A program made the translations under genes and the position numbers. The notes under the pieces are model-generated. The model was not told where the DNA came from. It ran no database searches and saw only the letters and a list, made by a program, of their open reading frames with translations. From Thermoanaerobacter uzonensis DSM 18761 (GTDB lineage Bacteria; Bacillota; Thermoanaerobacteria; Thermoanaerobacterales; Thermoanaerobacteraceae), in NCBI RefSeq assembly GCF_900129115.1, contig NZ_FQUR01000017.1:1-56677 (forward strand): a stretch of 56,677 bases of DNA, read 5' to 3'. This document shows, piece after piece, positions 15,688 through 24,734 of this stretch (positions are counted from its first letter, which is position 1; each line of letters opens with the position of its first letter).

Positions 15688-16047
15688 TTATTCCTCTTTT
15701 TTATCGTCTTTTTTCTCTAATTGGTCCATTCTTTCTTTTATATATTTTAATTGGTCTTCCAAATATTTTGCTTCGGCACTTAAAACATCTTTTTCATTTA
15801 TATTGTAGCCAGGATATTGAGGATACCCATAACCATACCATCCTCTTGCCCAACCAGGAAGTCCTGTTAAATAGTACATATGTCTAAATCCTCTTCCTCT
15901 ACCGAACCAACCGAAGCCTCTGCCAAATCCCCAGTATGCTCCTACAGGATTTAAATAACCAGGTACATTATATCCTGAACAATATCCTAAGCCTCTTCCT
16001 GTTCTTGGGCCTAAACCCATTGGACCTGTTCCATCTCCTCTTGGCAT
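15688..16047 (-). CDS. DUF5320 family protein (Gly/aromatic-rich with C-terminal coiled coil)
   Basis: A 119-residue protein opening PRGDGTGPMGLGPRTGRG, the hallmark of DUF5320. It is followed by a Gly/Phe/Trp/Tyr/Arg-rich middle and a charged helix (residues about 85-119) likely to form a coiled coil. Function is unknown; the family is often near NifX/MinD ATPase genes, as here. GAGGAGG precedes the ATG. It has its own promoter and terminator but shares the operator pattern of the downstream operon. Confidence 0.8.
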   Translation of the reverse strand: MPRGDGTGPMGLGPRTGRGLGYCSGYNVPGYLNPVGAYWGFGRGFGWFGRGRGFRHMYYLTGLPGWARGWYGYGYPQYPGYNINEKDVLSAEAKYLEDQLKYIKERMDQLEKKDDKKEE

Positions 16048-16070
16048 ATCAATCCCTCCTCTTTTATTTT

Positions 16071-16124
16071 GGTCATATGACCATTACCTAGTTATATAAT
16101 ATCACTGTTATGGACTTATGTCAA
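16071..16124 (-). promoter_or_regulatory. DUF5320 promoter with paired CATATG-type sites
   Basis: Read leftward: TTGACA (16119-16124), 17 bases, TATTAT (16096-16101). The -35 region reads TTGACATAAGTCCA (degenerate site 1). A perfect 12-bp palindrome GGTCATATGACC (16071-16082) lies just after the predicted start (site 2). Centres are 41 bases apart. Confidence 0.65.
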
Positions 16125-16462
16125 TAATATTTTACCCAAAAAAATATTTTTTATTGTTGAATTTTTAAATTCTTTTACTTTCAAAATCTTATCTATCTAA
16201 AACCCTTTTAAAATAATTTTACTGTTAATTTTTTTAAGTAAAAGACAGTAAAATATCCATTATAAAATTTTGTAAGATAATAAAAGTTAAAAGTTAAATG
16301 ATATATGCACAGTATATTACTATATTATATGATATAATAAGGTTGGATAAGATTTATTAAATAGTATATTTGACTTTTAAGGTATAACTTTCGAAGAATA
16401 AATATGAGTTTTGAAAAACAAAAAGAAAAAGTAGAAAAAAGTTTCAGAAGGGATGAGAAATT
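16125..16462. other. AT-rich gap before the methyltransferase gene
   Basis: No gene is convincing here. Several short palindromic ATATAT stretches lie near 16310-16340. A 48-codon ATG frame (from 16405) overlaps the methyltransferase start out of frame, but it is lysine-rich and low in information, so I do not call it. The methyltransferase promoter was not identified with confidence. Confidence 0.5.
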
Positions 16463-17092
16463 ATGCCTAAAATATCTGCTTTTGAAAAACATTTTGACAG
16501 ATATGAAGAATGGTTTGAAAAAAATGAATACGCCTATCAATCGGAATTAGATGCTGTAAAATTGCTTATGCCGAAATTTGAAAAAGGGTTGGAAGTAGGA
16601 ATCGGAACTGGAAAGTTTGCAGTACCTCTAGGTATAAAAAGCGGAATAGAACCTTCTTATCAAATGAGAAAAATTGCTTTAGAACGGGGTCTTAATGTGG
16701 TAGATGGAGTAGCAGAAAATCTTCCGTTTGAAGACAATTCTTTTGACCTTGTTTTAATGGTGACGACTGTATGTTTTGTAGACGATGTGCTAAAATCCTT
16801 CAAAGAATGTTTTAGAGTACTTAAAAATAGCGGTACGATTTTAATAGGCTTTGTAGATAGAGAGAGCACAATTGGCAAAATATATCAAGCAAATAAAGAA
16901 AAAAGTCTATTTTACAAAGAAGCAATGTTTTACTCTACAAGTGAAATAGTTGAATTGCTTTACAAAGCAGGATTTAAAAATTTCAATTTCTCACAGACCA
17001 TTTTTAAAAAACTTGATGAAATAAAAGAAAAAGAACCTGTAAGATATGGCTTTGGCAAAGGCTCCTTCATAGTAATAAGCGCTAAAAAATGA
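16463..17092 (+). CDS. Class I SAM-dependent methyltransferase
   Basis: A 209-residue soluble methyltransferase. Motif I is GLEVGIGTGKFAVPLG near residue 40, the acidic strand-2 end is GIEPS, and NLPFEDNSFDLVLM followed by FKECFRVLKNSGTILIGF matches the UbiE/type-11 subgroup. AAGGGATGAG precedes the ATG. The substrate is unknown. It stands alone on the plus strand, convergent with the next gene. The unusual opening (FEKHFDRYEEWFEKN) is shared by many Firmicute relatives of unknown target. Confidence 0.85.
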   Translation: MPKISAFEKHFDRYEEWFEKNEYAYQSELDAVKLLMPKFEKGLEVGIGTGKFAVPLGIKSGIEPSYQMRKIALERGLNVVDGVAENLPFEDNSFDLVLMVTTVCFVDDVLKSFKECFRVLKNSGTILIGFVDRESTIGKIYQANKEKSLFYKEAMFYSTSEIVELLYKAGFKNFNFSQTIFKKLDEIKEKEPVRYGFGKGSFIVISAKK

Positions 17093-17109
17093 TATTTGAA
17101 CTACACTTT

Positions 17110-17535
17110 TTAAAACAAAGCTTTTATTACGTTGTCTAAAAAATCCCCTTCTTTGGGTTGCGTATCCTCTTTTGATTCTATTTTTTCTACCAATGTACCT
17201 GATAAAACAATTTGCACATTTTGATTTCTATCCACAATTATTGAGATAGGTTCCAAAGCTCCACTAAGTATGCCTAAAATAACCATTATCTGTGAAGGAG
17301 TTAAGACTCCCTTCTTTTTTTCATCTCCTCCTTTTCCACCTGTATTATCTTTTTCACCATTTTCCCCATTCCCTTTATCACCATTCCCTCCATCTACATC
17401 AGGATGTTCTCCACCTTCTTCATCTTTATCCTCCTCCTTATTTTCTTTTTGGCCATTATCTTCGCTATTTTCCCTTAATCCTAGCTTTAATAGCAAATCT
17501 TTCAATTGGGATTCTAAATTATCCGATGAAAACAT
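17110..17535 (-). CDS. Uncharacterised protein with acidic Gly/Asp/Glu low-complexity middle
   Basis: I do not recognise this 141-residue protein. Residues about 25-75 are a low-complexity stretch rich in Glu, Asp, Gly, Asn and Lys. A predicted-hydrophobic segment around TPSQIMVILGILSGALEPI follows, then VDRNQNVQIVLSG. It has no obvious signal peptide. GGGGGAG precedes the ATG. It sits 27 bases after a 43-residue membrane peptide gene, likely its operon partner. A sporulation or envelope role is possible, but the sequence does not show it. Confidence 0.6.
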   Translation of the reverse strand: MFSSDNLESQLKDLLLKLGLRENSEDNGQKENKEEDKDEEGGEHPDVDGGNGDKGNGENGEKDNTGGKGGDEKKKGVLTPSQIMVILGILSGALEPISIIVDRNQNVQIVLSGTLVEKIESKEDTQPKEGDFLDNVIKALF

Positions 17536-17562
17536 GTATTTTCTCCCCCTATAACTTTTATG

Positions 17563-17694
17563 TCATCTTATTGGCAGTGGAAAAATTATTATTGCTGGCT
17601 CTTCAGGTCTTGCATAACCCAAACCGAAATAGAGAATCAACGAAAGTACAATTACAAGCAAATAAGCATTTAATCCTTCTTTTTCTTCTTTCAT
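17563..17694 (-). CDS. Small single-pass membrane protein (43 aa), uncharacterised
   Basis: This reading frame begins MKEEKEGLNAYL, then has a hydrophobic segment LLVIVLSLILYFGLGYA and ends with a proline/isoleucine-rich tail. The charged start and single membrane helix are what a real small membrane protein would show. It lies just upstream of, and in the same direction as, the acidic protein gene. The ribosome binding site is weak (GAGTG). Its function is unknown. Confidence 0.55.
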   Translation of the reverse strand: MKEEKEGLNAYLLVIVLSLILYFGLGYARPEEPAIIIFPLPIR

Positions 17695-17925
17695 ATCGAT
17701 CACTCTTTTCATAAAATTTTATATACTCATTTTTATATATGATTTTATAGTTTGTCTTGTGCTTGTACTGAATAATAAATATAGGCCTCCACATTAGTAT
17801 GGAAGCCTTTGCTTGTTGGCAAAATCAGAAATTTATAAATAGGGTATATTCCATTTAAGCCAATATTTAGGCCATCACATAGAATTATACATTTAATTGA
17901 ATAAAAAAGTCAAGAGAGGTCAAAA

Positions 17926-18900
17926 TTACGTAGTCTCCCTCTCTATCAAAGTTACAGGCAAAATATTTTCTTTTTCCACCTTTTCACCATCTATTTGGCG
18001 TAACAAAAGTTCAATAGCTTTTCTTGCTATTTCTTTAATTGGTTGTCTTACGGTTGTTAAAGAGGGAACTACCAAATTAGCAACATTTATATCATCATAA
18101 CCTACAATTTTCAAATCCTGAGGTATTTTTTTATTTAACTCTTTAGCCACACTTATTACAGAAGCAGCGATTAAGTCACTGCTGGCAAATATACCATCAA
18201 TGTCTGGATGTTCTTTAAAAAGGCCTCTTACTATTTTTTTATATTCTTCTATTTCAAATCTATTTAACTTTGTTTCTACAACAAAATACTCAACATTCTC
18301 TTGTGTTGCTACCTCTTTAAACGCTTTATAACGGTTATTAGCCGGTGTATTCAAAATCAATGGTCCGCTTATGTGAGCGATTTTTTTACATCCCTTTTGT
18401 ATCAAAAGTTTTGTAGCCAAAATTCCACCTTTATAATTGTCTGAAGCTACATAAGGTATATTGGAATAATATCTATCAATTGCCACTATAGGAAGTTTCA
18501 CATTTAAATATTGCTCTGCTTCTAAGGTATGACTGCCAATAATTATACCATCAACTTGATGTCTTTTCAGCATATCTATATATCCTTTTTCTTTGCTACT
18601 ATCTTGCCCAGAATTACACAGTAAAATCTTATAACCTTCTTGATAAGCATAATATTCTATATAACCGGTCAATTCTGCAAAAAAAGGATGTGATACATTG
18701 GGAATTAATAAACCTATTAAATAGGATTTTTTTCTGTATAAGGACCTTGCTAATTCGTTAGGCTGGTAATTTAATTCTTTCATCGCCTCATAGACTTTTT
18801 TTCTCGTTACCTCGCTTATATAACCTCTGTTATTTAAGACCCTTGATACAGTCGTAACAGTAACTCCTGCTTTTTTCGCTACGTCTTTTATAGTTGGCAT
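17926..18900 (-). CDS. LacI-family transcriptional regulator (probable sucrose operon repressor)
   Basis: N-terminal LacI helix-turn-helix (TIKDVAKKAGVTVTTVSRVL) with hinge YQPNELARSL, then a periplasmic-binding-protein-like sensor domain (GLLIPNVSHPFFAEL, VDGIIIGS, GIFASSDLIAA) and C-terminal SLTTVRQPIKEIA. Length 324 residues is typical. I chose the ATG at 18900: AAGGTG is 7 bases upstream, and the in-frame GTG at 18909 is part of that ribosome binding site. It lies last in the sucrose gene series, so the likely effector is a sucrose- or fructose-derived sugar phosphate. The predicted operators are at 24758-24820. Confidence 0.88.
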   Translation of the reverse strand: MPTIKDVAKKAGVTVTTVSRVLNNRGYISEVTRKKVYEAMKELNYQPNELARSLYRKKSYLIGLLIPNVSHPFFAELTGYIEYYAYQEGYKILLCNSGQDSSKEKGYIDMLKRHQVDGIIIGSHTLEAEQYLNVKLPIVAIDRYYSNIPYVASDNYKGGILATKLLIQKGCKKIAHISGPLILNTPANNRYKAFKEVATQENVEYFVVETKLNRFEIEEYKKIVRGLFKEHPDIDGIFASSDLIAASVISVAKELNKKIPQDLKIVGYDDINVANLVVPSLTTVRQPIKEIARKAIELLLRQIDGEKVEKENILPVTLIERETT

Positions 18901-19056
18901 GTCTATCACCTTCTATTACTACTTTTTATCTCCTCTTCTATTATACCTTTATCGTCATTACAATGAAAGTTTTCTTTGAGACAGTATGTGTATTAAAATC
19001 GCTTTTCTTTCGTTTAATTTAGCCTACAAAATTTTTATATGGACTAATGGCATATT

Positions 19057-20025
19057 TTACAACGATTTTACACCATGTACTAGTAAATATTTTACTTCTT
19101 CTAATGTTGGCATTGCCGGAATTGCTCCTCTTTTAGTTGTGCATAGTGCACCGGTAGCATTAGCAAAGTCAATAATTTTTTCGAGTTCTTGAGCTTCCAA
19201 TTTCTCTAGGGAATAATCCATTTTTGATATATTATAAAGAACTGCTCCTAAAAAAGCATCTCCAGCTCCTGTTGTATCTACCACATTTACACGATATGCA
19301 GGTATATGTCCTGTGCCCGATGTATGTCTATAATAGCAACCTTTTGCTCCTAAAGTTACTAAAACTAGTTTTATCCCCATATCAAATAATGTTTTACTGC
19401 CATATTCCAAGTTTGATTCTCCAGTTAGAAATTGTAGTTCGTCTTCAGATAATTTCACTATATCTGCATATTGTAATCCCAAAACCATTTCTTTTTTCGC
19501 AACAGTTTCATTTTCCCATAAAGGTGGTCTCCAATTTGGGTCATATGAAATAATTTTTTTATTTTGTTTTGCATATTCAATAGCTTTTAATGTGGCACTT
19601 TTTGAGGGTTCATCTGTCATAGATAAAGACCCAAAATGAAATATTTTTCCTTTTTCTATTAAATCCAGTTCAATATCCTCTTCTTCCAACATTGTGTCAG
19701 CTCCCGGATTTCGATAAAAAGTAAAGCTTCTGTCTCCTTTGTCATCAAGATGTACAAAAGCAAGAGTTGTATTTGCTTTTGTAGCAAATTTTAAACCGTC
19801 AGTATTAATTTGATTATTTTCAAGCACTTTTTTTAAAAAATATCCAAATTGGTCATCACCTACTTTACCTATAAAAGCACCTTTTCCTCCTAATTTTGTA
19901 ACAGCAGTTAACACATTTGCAGGTGCTCCCCCAGGATTCATTTCAAATAGTGTATTTCCATTATCAGAAAACCCTGCAGGAGTAAAATCAATCAGCAACT
20001 CACCTAAAGCTATAACATCATACAT
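19057..20025 (-). CDS. scrK: PfkB-family carbohydrate kinase, probable fructokinase
   Basis: Ribokinase-fold sugar kinase. PfkB signature 1 is NPGGAPANVLTAVTKLGG near residue 35 and signature 2 is DTTGAGDAFLGAVL, which contains the catalytic aspartate. SYDPNWRPPLW is typical of fructokinases. It would phosphorylate the fructose released by the neighbouring GH32 enzyme. I chose the ATG at 20025; GGGGTG lies just upstream and contains the in-frame GTG. It follows the GH32 gene closely, so the two are likely cotranscribed. Confidence 0.85.
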   Translation of the reverse strand: MYDVIALGELLIDFTPAGFSDNGNTLFEMNPGGAPANVLTAVTKLGGKGAFIGKVGDDQFGYFLKKVLENNQINTDGLKFATKANTTLAFVHLDDKGDRSFTFYRNPGADTMLEEEDIELDLIEKGKIFHFGSLSMTDEPSKSATLKAIEYAKQNKKIISYDPNWRPPLWENETVAKKEMVLGLQYADIVKLSEDELQFLTGESNLEYGSKTLFDMGIKLVLVTLGAKGCYYRHTSGTGHIPAYRVNVVDTTGAGDAFLGAVLYNISKMDYSLEKLEAQELEKIIDFANATGALCTTKRGAIPAMPTLEEVKYLLVHGVKSL

Positions 20026-20091
20026 TATAATCACCCCACACAGATTTTATTTTACACTGTGGTAACGCTAACTTTAAATTTATCAATAAAT

Positions 20092-21567
20092 TTAATCTAC
20101 AACAATATCCCATTTATTTAAATAATTAATTTTGCATTCCCCTTTGGAATATACAGATATATTTACCGAATTTTTGCTAGGATATATCCTTCCACTCATT
20201 ACTTTTTCCCCATCATTAATAAATATCTCAACCGAACTTACATCTACAAATACTCTGAGTTTAAGTTTATTATTTTTTAAAGCTACATTTATTTTCCTTT
20301 CTCCTTTAGGCCCTATACCTGATTTATTGCGGTCAAATATAAATAATGATTCATCTCTTTTATATGATAAAATAGTTTCTTCATTGTCTCCTTTTCTTAT
20401 TTTTAAACCAAATTCCTCTGCTTTACCCCCCTCAAACTCAACTTCAAGTTCATAACAGTCACCATATGTGTCTAAGTTTTTTTCTCCATCTATCTTTAAG
20501 TTTATAAGCTTATAATGATTTTTTCTGTAGTTTTCTATTTCTTTAATCGGCCTAAAATATAATTTACCATTAACCATTAAAATTTCCCTTGGTAATATCA
20601 TGGCTCCAGCCCAATTATGGCCTCTTTCTTGTGTTGGCATAACTTCCCCCCACATATCCATCCATGCAACTATAAGCCTTCTTCCCAATTTATCACTAGT
20701 AGTTTGTGGAGCATAAAAGTCAAATCCATTGTCAATCTGTTGATAATCATCAATATCAAACTTAAATATCCCTTTGTTTATGTCTAAATCTCCAATAAAA
20801 TATATAGATGAGTGAGTACTATTAAAATCATTCCCTCTAGTCTTTATATGTTCTGCAGATACCATTAGTACATACTTACCTTGTAATTCAAATAAATCGG
20901 GACATTCCCAATTGTAACCTGTGTTTTCATTCCCTCTCGCAAGTATATTTACAAAATCCCAATCTTTTAAATTTGTTGATTTATACAATAATACCTGCCC
21001 GTGTTCATTTCCATCATTTGAACCCAACATCATGTAATAATATTGTCCGTTTTTAAAAACTTTAGGATCTCTAAAATCCTTTTTACTTGCTTCTTCTGGA
21101 ATTTGTTTTTCCCCAATTACAGGATTTTTACTGTATTTTATGAAATTAATGCCATCTTTCGAGTAAGCCAAATTTTGCACCTGCTTATAATCTTTACTCT
21201 TATCAGGTCCTGTATATATGTGTCCAGTATACAGTAAACATAACATATCGTCTTTTTCAATGGCACTACCTGAAAAACACCCATCTTTGTCAAAATCATC
21301 TCCCGGCACTAACGCTATTGGAAGATAAGACCATTTAACCAAATCCTTACTAATCGCATGCCCCCAATGCATTGGACCCCAAACTGCTTCATAAGGGTTG
21401 TGCTGATAAAACAAATGGTAATTACCTTTGTAATATATAAATCCATTAGGGTCATTAATCCAACCATATTCACCCATTAGATGGTATTTCAATCTATACT
21501 GTAAATTTAATCTACTCTTATTTGCTTGAATATACTTATTTGCATCATTTATATTTTTAAGTTCCAA
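20092..21567 (-). CDS. scrB: Glycoside hydrolase family 32: sucrose(-6-phosphate) hydrolase / beta-fructosidase
   Basis: A 491-residue retaining GH32 enzyme with all three catalytic motifs: WINDPNG (nucleophile D39), FRDPKV (transition-state stabiliser D167) and WECPD (acid/base E221). The C-terminal beta-sandwich domain is present. It has no signal peptide, so it is cytoplasmic and acts on sugar imported by the adjacent ABC system. Because import is by ABC transporter and not PTS, free sucrose or short fructo-oligosaccharides are the likely substrates. The start is TTG, 8 bases after GGAGG. Confidence 0.9.
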   Translation of the reverse strand: MELKNINDANKYIQANKSRLNLQYRLKYHLMGEYGWINDPNGFIYYKGNYHLFYQHNPYEAVWGPMHWGHAISKDLVKWSYLPIALVPGDDFDKDGCFSGSAIEKDDMLCLLYTGHIYTGPDKSKDYKQVQNLAYSKDGINFIKYSKNPVIGEKQIPEEASKKDFRDPKVFKNGQYYYMMLGSNDGNEHGQVLLYKSTNLKDWDFVNILARGNENTGYNWECPDLFELQGKYVLMVSAEHIKTRGNDFNSTHSSIYFIGDLDINKGIFKFDIDDYQQIDNGFDFYAPQTTSDKLGRRLIVAWMDMWGEVMPTQERGHNWAGAMILPREILMVNGKLYFRPIKEIENYRKNHYKLINLKIDGEKNLDTYGDCYELEVEFEGGKAEEFGLKIRKGDNEETILSYKRDESLFIFDRNKSGIGPKGERKINVALKNNKLKLRVFVDVSSVEIFINDGEKVMSGRIYPSKNSVNISVYSKGECKINYLNKWDIVVD

Positions 21568-21586
21568 TTCTACTACCTCCAGACCT

Positions 21587-22414
21587 TTATTTTATTGAAC
21601 CCTTTAAAACGCCTTCTATAATCTGCTTTTGCATTAGTAAATATGCAATTATTACAGGAATTGTAGCTAACATAAGAGCTGCCATAGCAGGCCCATATTC
21701 AATCGTGTAAGTTCCATAAAAATAGAAAACAGAAAGCGGTAAAGTTCTCTGCTCTGGCGCCATGAGTACTAAATATGGCAATAGAAAGTCATTCCATATC
21801 CACAAAATATCCAATATAGCTATTGTTGTTGTTACTGGCTTCAAAAGCGGAAAAACAATTTTAAAGAAAGTCTGAAGCTGGCTGCACCCATCAATAGTAG
21901 CAGCCTCTTCTAATTCCAATGGTATACTCTTTATAAAACCGTGATACATAAATACGGCCAAAGATGCACCAAAACCTACATACATATAAATCAATGCCCA
22001 TTTGCTATTCATCATGCCGATAGAACCATATATTTTTACAAGGGGTATCATTATCCCTTGGAAAGGAATAATCATAGATGCCACCATAAAAAAGAACATA
22101 AACTGATTAAATTTCCACTTTTTTCTTACAAAAATATAAGCAGTCATTGATGACAGCAATGTAATCAAAAATACACTAAAAGCAGTTATAATCAAAGAAT
22201 TCAAAAAAGCATGTAGATAATTCATTTTTGTAAAAGCATCAATATAATTGCTTAAATTCAGCACCGACGGAAGCTTGAGTGGGTTTTCTAGGATTTCCTT
22301 TCTCTCTTTAAAGGAATTAATTAAAACTATAAAAAATGGAAATATATAAAGTACCAAAAAAATACTTAAAGCAAAAAATTTTATTCCACCAAGTAGGCGA
22401 TTTTTCTTTTCCAT
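21587..22414 (-). CDS. Sugar ABC transporter permease, MalG type
   Basis: Membrane permease of the CUT1 carbohydrate family with six predicted helices and the EAA loop ELEEAATIDGCSQLQTFFKI, which contacts the ATPase. It is the second permease of the importer. The ATG at 22414 shares a base with the upstream permease stop, and GAGGTGG lies upstream. No ATPase gene is in the operon, so a shared MsmK-like ATPase encoded elsewhere probably powers it. Confidence 0.88.
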   Translation of the reverse strand: MEKKNRLLGGIKFFALSIFLVLYIFPFFIVLINSFKERKEILENPLKLPSVLNLSNYIDAFTKMNYLHAFLNSLIITAFSVFLITLLSSMTAYIFVRKKWKFNQFMFFFMVASMIIPFQGIMIPLVKIYGSIGMMNSKWALIYMYVGFGASLAVFMYHGFIKSIPLELEEAATIDGCSQLQTFFKIVFPLLKPVTTTIAILDILWIWNDFLLPYLVLMAPEQRTLPLSVFYFYGTYTIEYGPAMAALMLATIPVIIAYLLMQKQIIEGVLKGSIK

Positions 22415-23298
22415 CAATTTTCCACCTCCAGCTTTTTGCTAAAATACACCTGAAGCAACGTGACAGCCGCTACCACAAAAAAGAGAAAAAACGCCTCTGC
22501 TTGACCAATACCATACTGCTGACTTAAAAAAGCAGTGTTATATATGTGAAGTGATATGAGTTCGGTGCTTTTATATGGTCCTCCATTTGTCAAAGCCAAG
22601 TTTATATCGTAAACCATAAACCCTCTTTGTAAAGTCAAAAAAACACTTATAGTAAAAGAAGGCACCATTAATGGAAGTATCACGTTTTTTAATCTTTGAT
22701 AAGTATTTGCTCCGTCTATACTTGCTGCTTCTAACAAATCTCTCGGTATATTCATAAAACCTGAAATATATATCACCATCATATAACCAGTATACTGCCA
22801 GACTGTAACAATCACCAAAGCCCAAAAAGCTTTGTCAGGATCTGACAACCAAGAGCCTGACAAAATTGGTATATTATACGATTTTCCTAAATATACTAAA
22901 ATGTTTGAAAAAATAAATTGCCATATAAAGCCTAACAATATTCCGCCTATCAAATTGGGAGTAAAAAAACCTGCTCTAAAGAAATTTTGGCCTTTTGCGC
23001 CACTCGTTAACATATAAGCCAAGAAAAAAGCTATGATATTAATTAATATTACTGTGAAAAATACATATTTTAATGTCAATAAAAAAGATGTCCAAAATAT
23101 TTTATCTTTAAATACTTGTAAATAATTTGAAAAACCTACAAAAGCATGTGTAGCAGAAATACCATTCCAATCAGTAAAAGTTAAATATATTCCATATAAA
23201 AACGGTAATATTATTACTGTGAGAAAAGCAAAGGTAGTAGGTCCTGCAAATATCAAGTACGTTTTGAGTTTAGCCAACAAAGTTTTTTCTTGTTCCAC
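22414..23298 (-). CDS. Sugar ABC transporter permease, MalF type
   Basis: CUT1-family permease with several hydrophobic helices and the EAA loop DLLEAASIDGANTYQRLKNV. It pairs with the next permease. I chose the GTG at 23298 because GGAGG lies 8 bases upstream; an earlier GTG at 23316 has no ribosome binding site. It lies between the binding-protein and second permease genes of the sucrose-type operon. Confidence 0.87.
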   Translation of the reverse strand: MEQEKTLLAKLKTYLIFAGPTTFAFLTVIILPFLYGIYLTFTDWNGISATHAFVGFSNYLQVFKDKIFWTSFLLTLKYVFFTVILINIIAFFLAYMLTSGAKGQNFFRAGFFTPNLIGGILLGFIWQFIFSNILVYLGKSYNIPILSGSWLSDPDKAFWALVIVTVWQYTGYMMVIYISGFMNIPRDLLEAASIDGANTYQRLKNVILPLMVPSFTISVFLTLQRGFMVYDINLALTNGGPYKSTELISLHIYNTAFLSQQYGIGQAEAFFLFFVVAAVTLLQVYFSKKLEVEN

Positions 23299-23378
23299 AC
23301 CCATATCCTCCTTCACTTTTATATTGAATAACGGATAGGCAATAACATTCTATCCGTTATTCAATCAAATCTTACGTA

Positions 23379-24698
23379 TTATTGAACATTTTTCCAATAA
23401 TTTTCTATTTCATTAATCAAGCCTTTTCTGTCAATTTTTCCTGCCAAATACTTTTGCATTGAAGCTCCTAACTTTGACCAGTGGTCAGGCGGCAATGTAG
23501 TCATAAACTCTAAAGTATTACCACTCTTAACATACTGCAGAATAGATTTAGCAAGGGGATCTTGCGGTTGTAAAGTTATATTTTTAAATGCAGGTATAAT
23601 GTTAAGTTTGTTCACAAGCATATCTTGACCTGTAGAGCTGTATACCAACCAATCTAAAAATTTCTTAGCTGCACCTTGCTGCTCAGCACTATTTTGTGTT
23701 TTATCTATGCCGATAAATTTTGTTACACCTACAGGTATACCTGAATTACCATAGTCATCTTGGCTATTGCTGATTGGTACAGGTATAAAGCCGTATTGTC
23801 CATTTGCAGTATCAAATTCTTTTATCTGTGGCCATGCCCAATTTCCCATAAACCAAAATCCAACTTCACCTTTACCAATAAGCTCTGGTCCTCTATCATA
23901 AGTCGGAGATAATGGATCATTTTTATCTATGTTATGCTTTTTCATCATGTCAAAAGTATCCATTAAGCCATTAAACACTTTATTATTTGCTAAATCAACT
24001 TTTCCCGCTTTTAAGTCTGATAAAAATTGAGCTACTTGAGCAGGATCTTTAGATTGATCCGCATACGTTATTGAAAGGAAATGGGCGCCTAAAGACCAAT
24101 CCATTGGAGAAATTTCTAGTGCTTTAGCACCTGTTGCTTCTACTTTTTTAAATGCTTCTTCTAAAGCATCTCTCGTCTTTATAGAACTCGGATCAAAGTT
24201 TCCACCATAAGCCTTGTCCAATACAGCCTTGTTGTAAATAAGTCCATATCCTTCAACAGCAAATGGGAACGCTATAACCTTTCCATCCACTGTAGCTGCA
24301 TTTAAAGCACCATCTATTGCATCTGAAACCCATTTTTCACTGCTTAAATCTAAGAATTTATCTTTGAATTTTGCTATATCACCTGGATCTAACATTGCCA
24401 TTGTTGGTGCATTACCAGATGCATACATGGATGTAACCTTTTCAAAAGGTGACTGACCGGCTGCTGCAGGAATGACTTCTACAGTAATATTCGGATTTTC
24501 TTTTGTAAAAGCTTTAGCTGCATCTTCTAATTGAGCCTGAATTTCCCCTTTAGAATTTAGCAAAGTAATTTTTACACTCTTTGTTGCCGTGGCAGTACTA
24601 TTACTTTCTCCATTATTGCTGCTTTTTGTACCACAGCCTGCCATGAGCGAAAAAACCAATGCAAACGTCAACATAATGGATAAAATTTTTCTCTTCAT
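23379..24698 (-). CDS. Sugar ABC transporter substrate-binding lipoprotein
   Basis: First gene of the sucrose operon. The signal peptide ends in lipobox LMAGC (cysteine near residue 22), and a Ser/Asn/Thr-rich linker follows. The mature part is a family 1 extracellular solute-binding protein (KITLLNSKGE, PNITVEVIPA, AFPFAVEGYGLIYNK). Given the GH32 and fructokinase genes downstream, sucrose or a related fructoside is the likely ligand. AAGGGG precedes the ATG. Confidence 0.88.
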   Translation of the reverse strand: MKRKILSIMLTFALVFSLMAGCGTKSSNNGESNSTATATKSVKITLLNSKGEIQAQLEDAAKAFTKENPNITVEVIPAAAGQSPFEKVTSMYASGNAPTMAMLDPGDIAKFKDKFLDLSSEKWVSDAIDGALNAATVDGKVIAFPFAVEGYGLIYNKAVLDKAYGGNFDPSSIKTRDALEEAFKKVEATGAKALEISPMDWSLGAHFLSITYADQSKDPAQVAQFLSDLKAGKVDLANNKVFNGLMDTFDMMKKHNIDKNDPLSPTYDRGPELIGKGEVGFWFMGNWAWPQIKEFDTANGQYGFIPVPISNSQDDYGNSGIPVGVTKFIGIDKTQNSAEQQGAAKKFLDWLVYSSTGQDMLVNKLNIIPAFKNITLQPQDPLAKSILQYVKSGNTLEFMTTLPPDHWSKLGASMQKYLAGKIDRKGLINEIENYWKNVQ

Positions 24699-24734
24699 GA
24701 CAATCCCCTTTCTTTAAATTTTTTGATTACTCTT

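Noticed and set aside
16405-16551. Small frame beginning MSFEKQKEKVEKSF before the methyltransferase
   Set aside because: Overlaps the methyltransferase start out of frame, lysine-rich, no ribosome binding site; probably chance.
17270-17714. Plus-strand frames rich in Pro, Ser, His and Leu
   Set aside because: They are the antisense of the acidic low-complexity region and carry no signal of coding.
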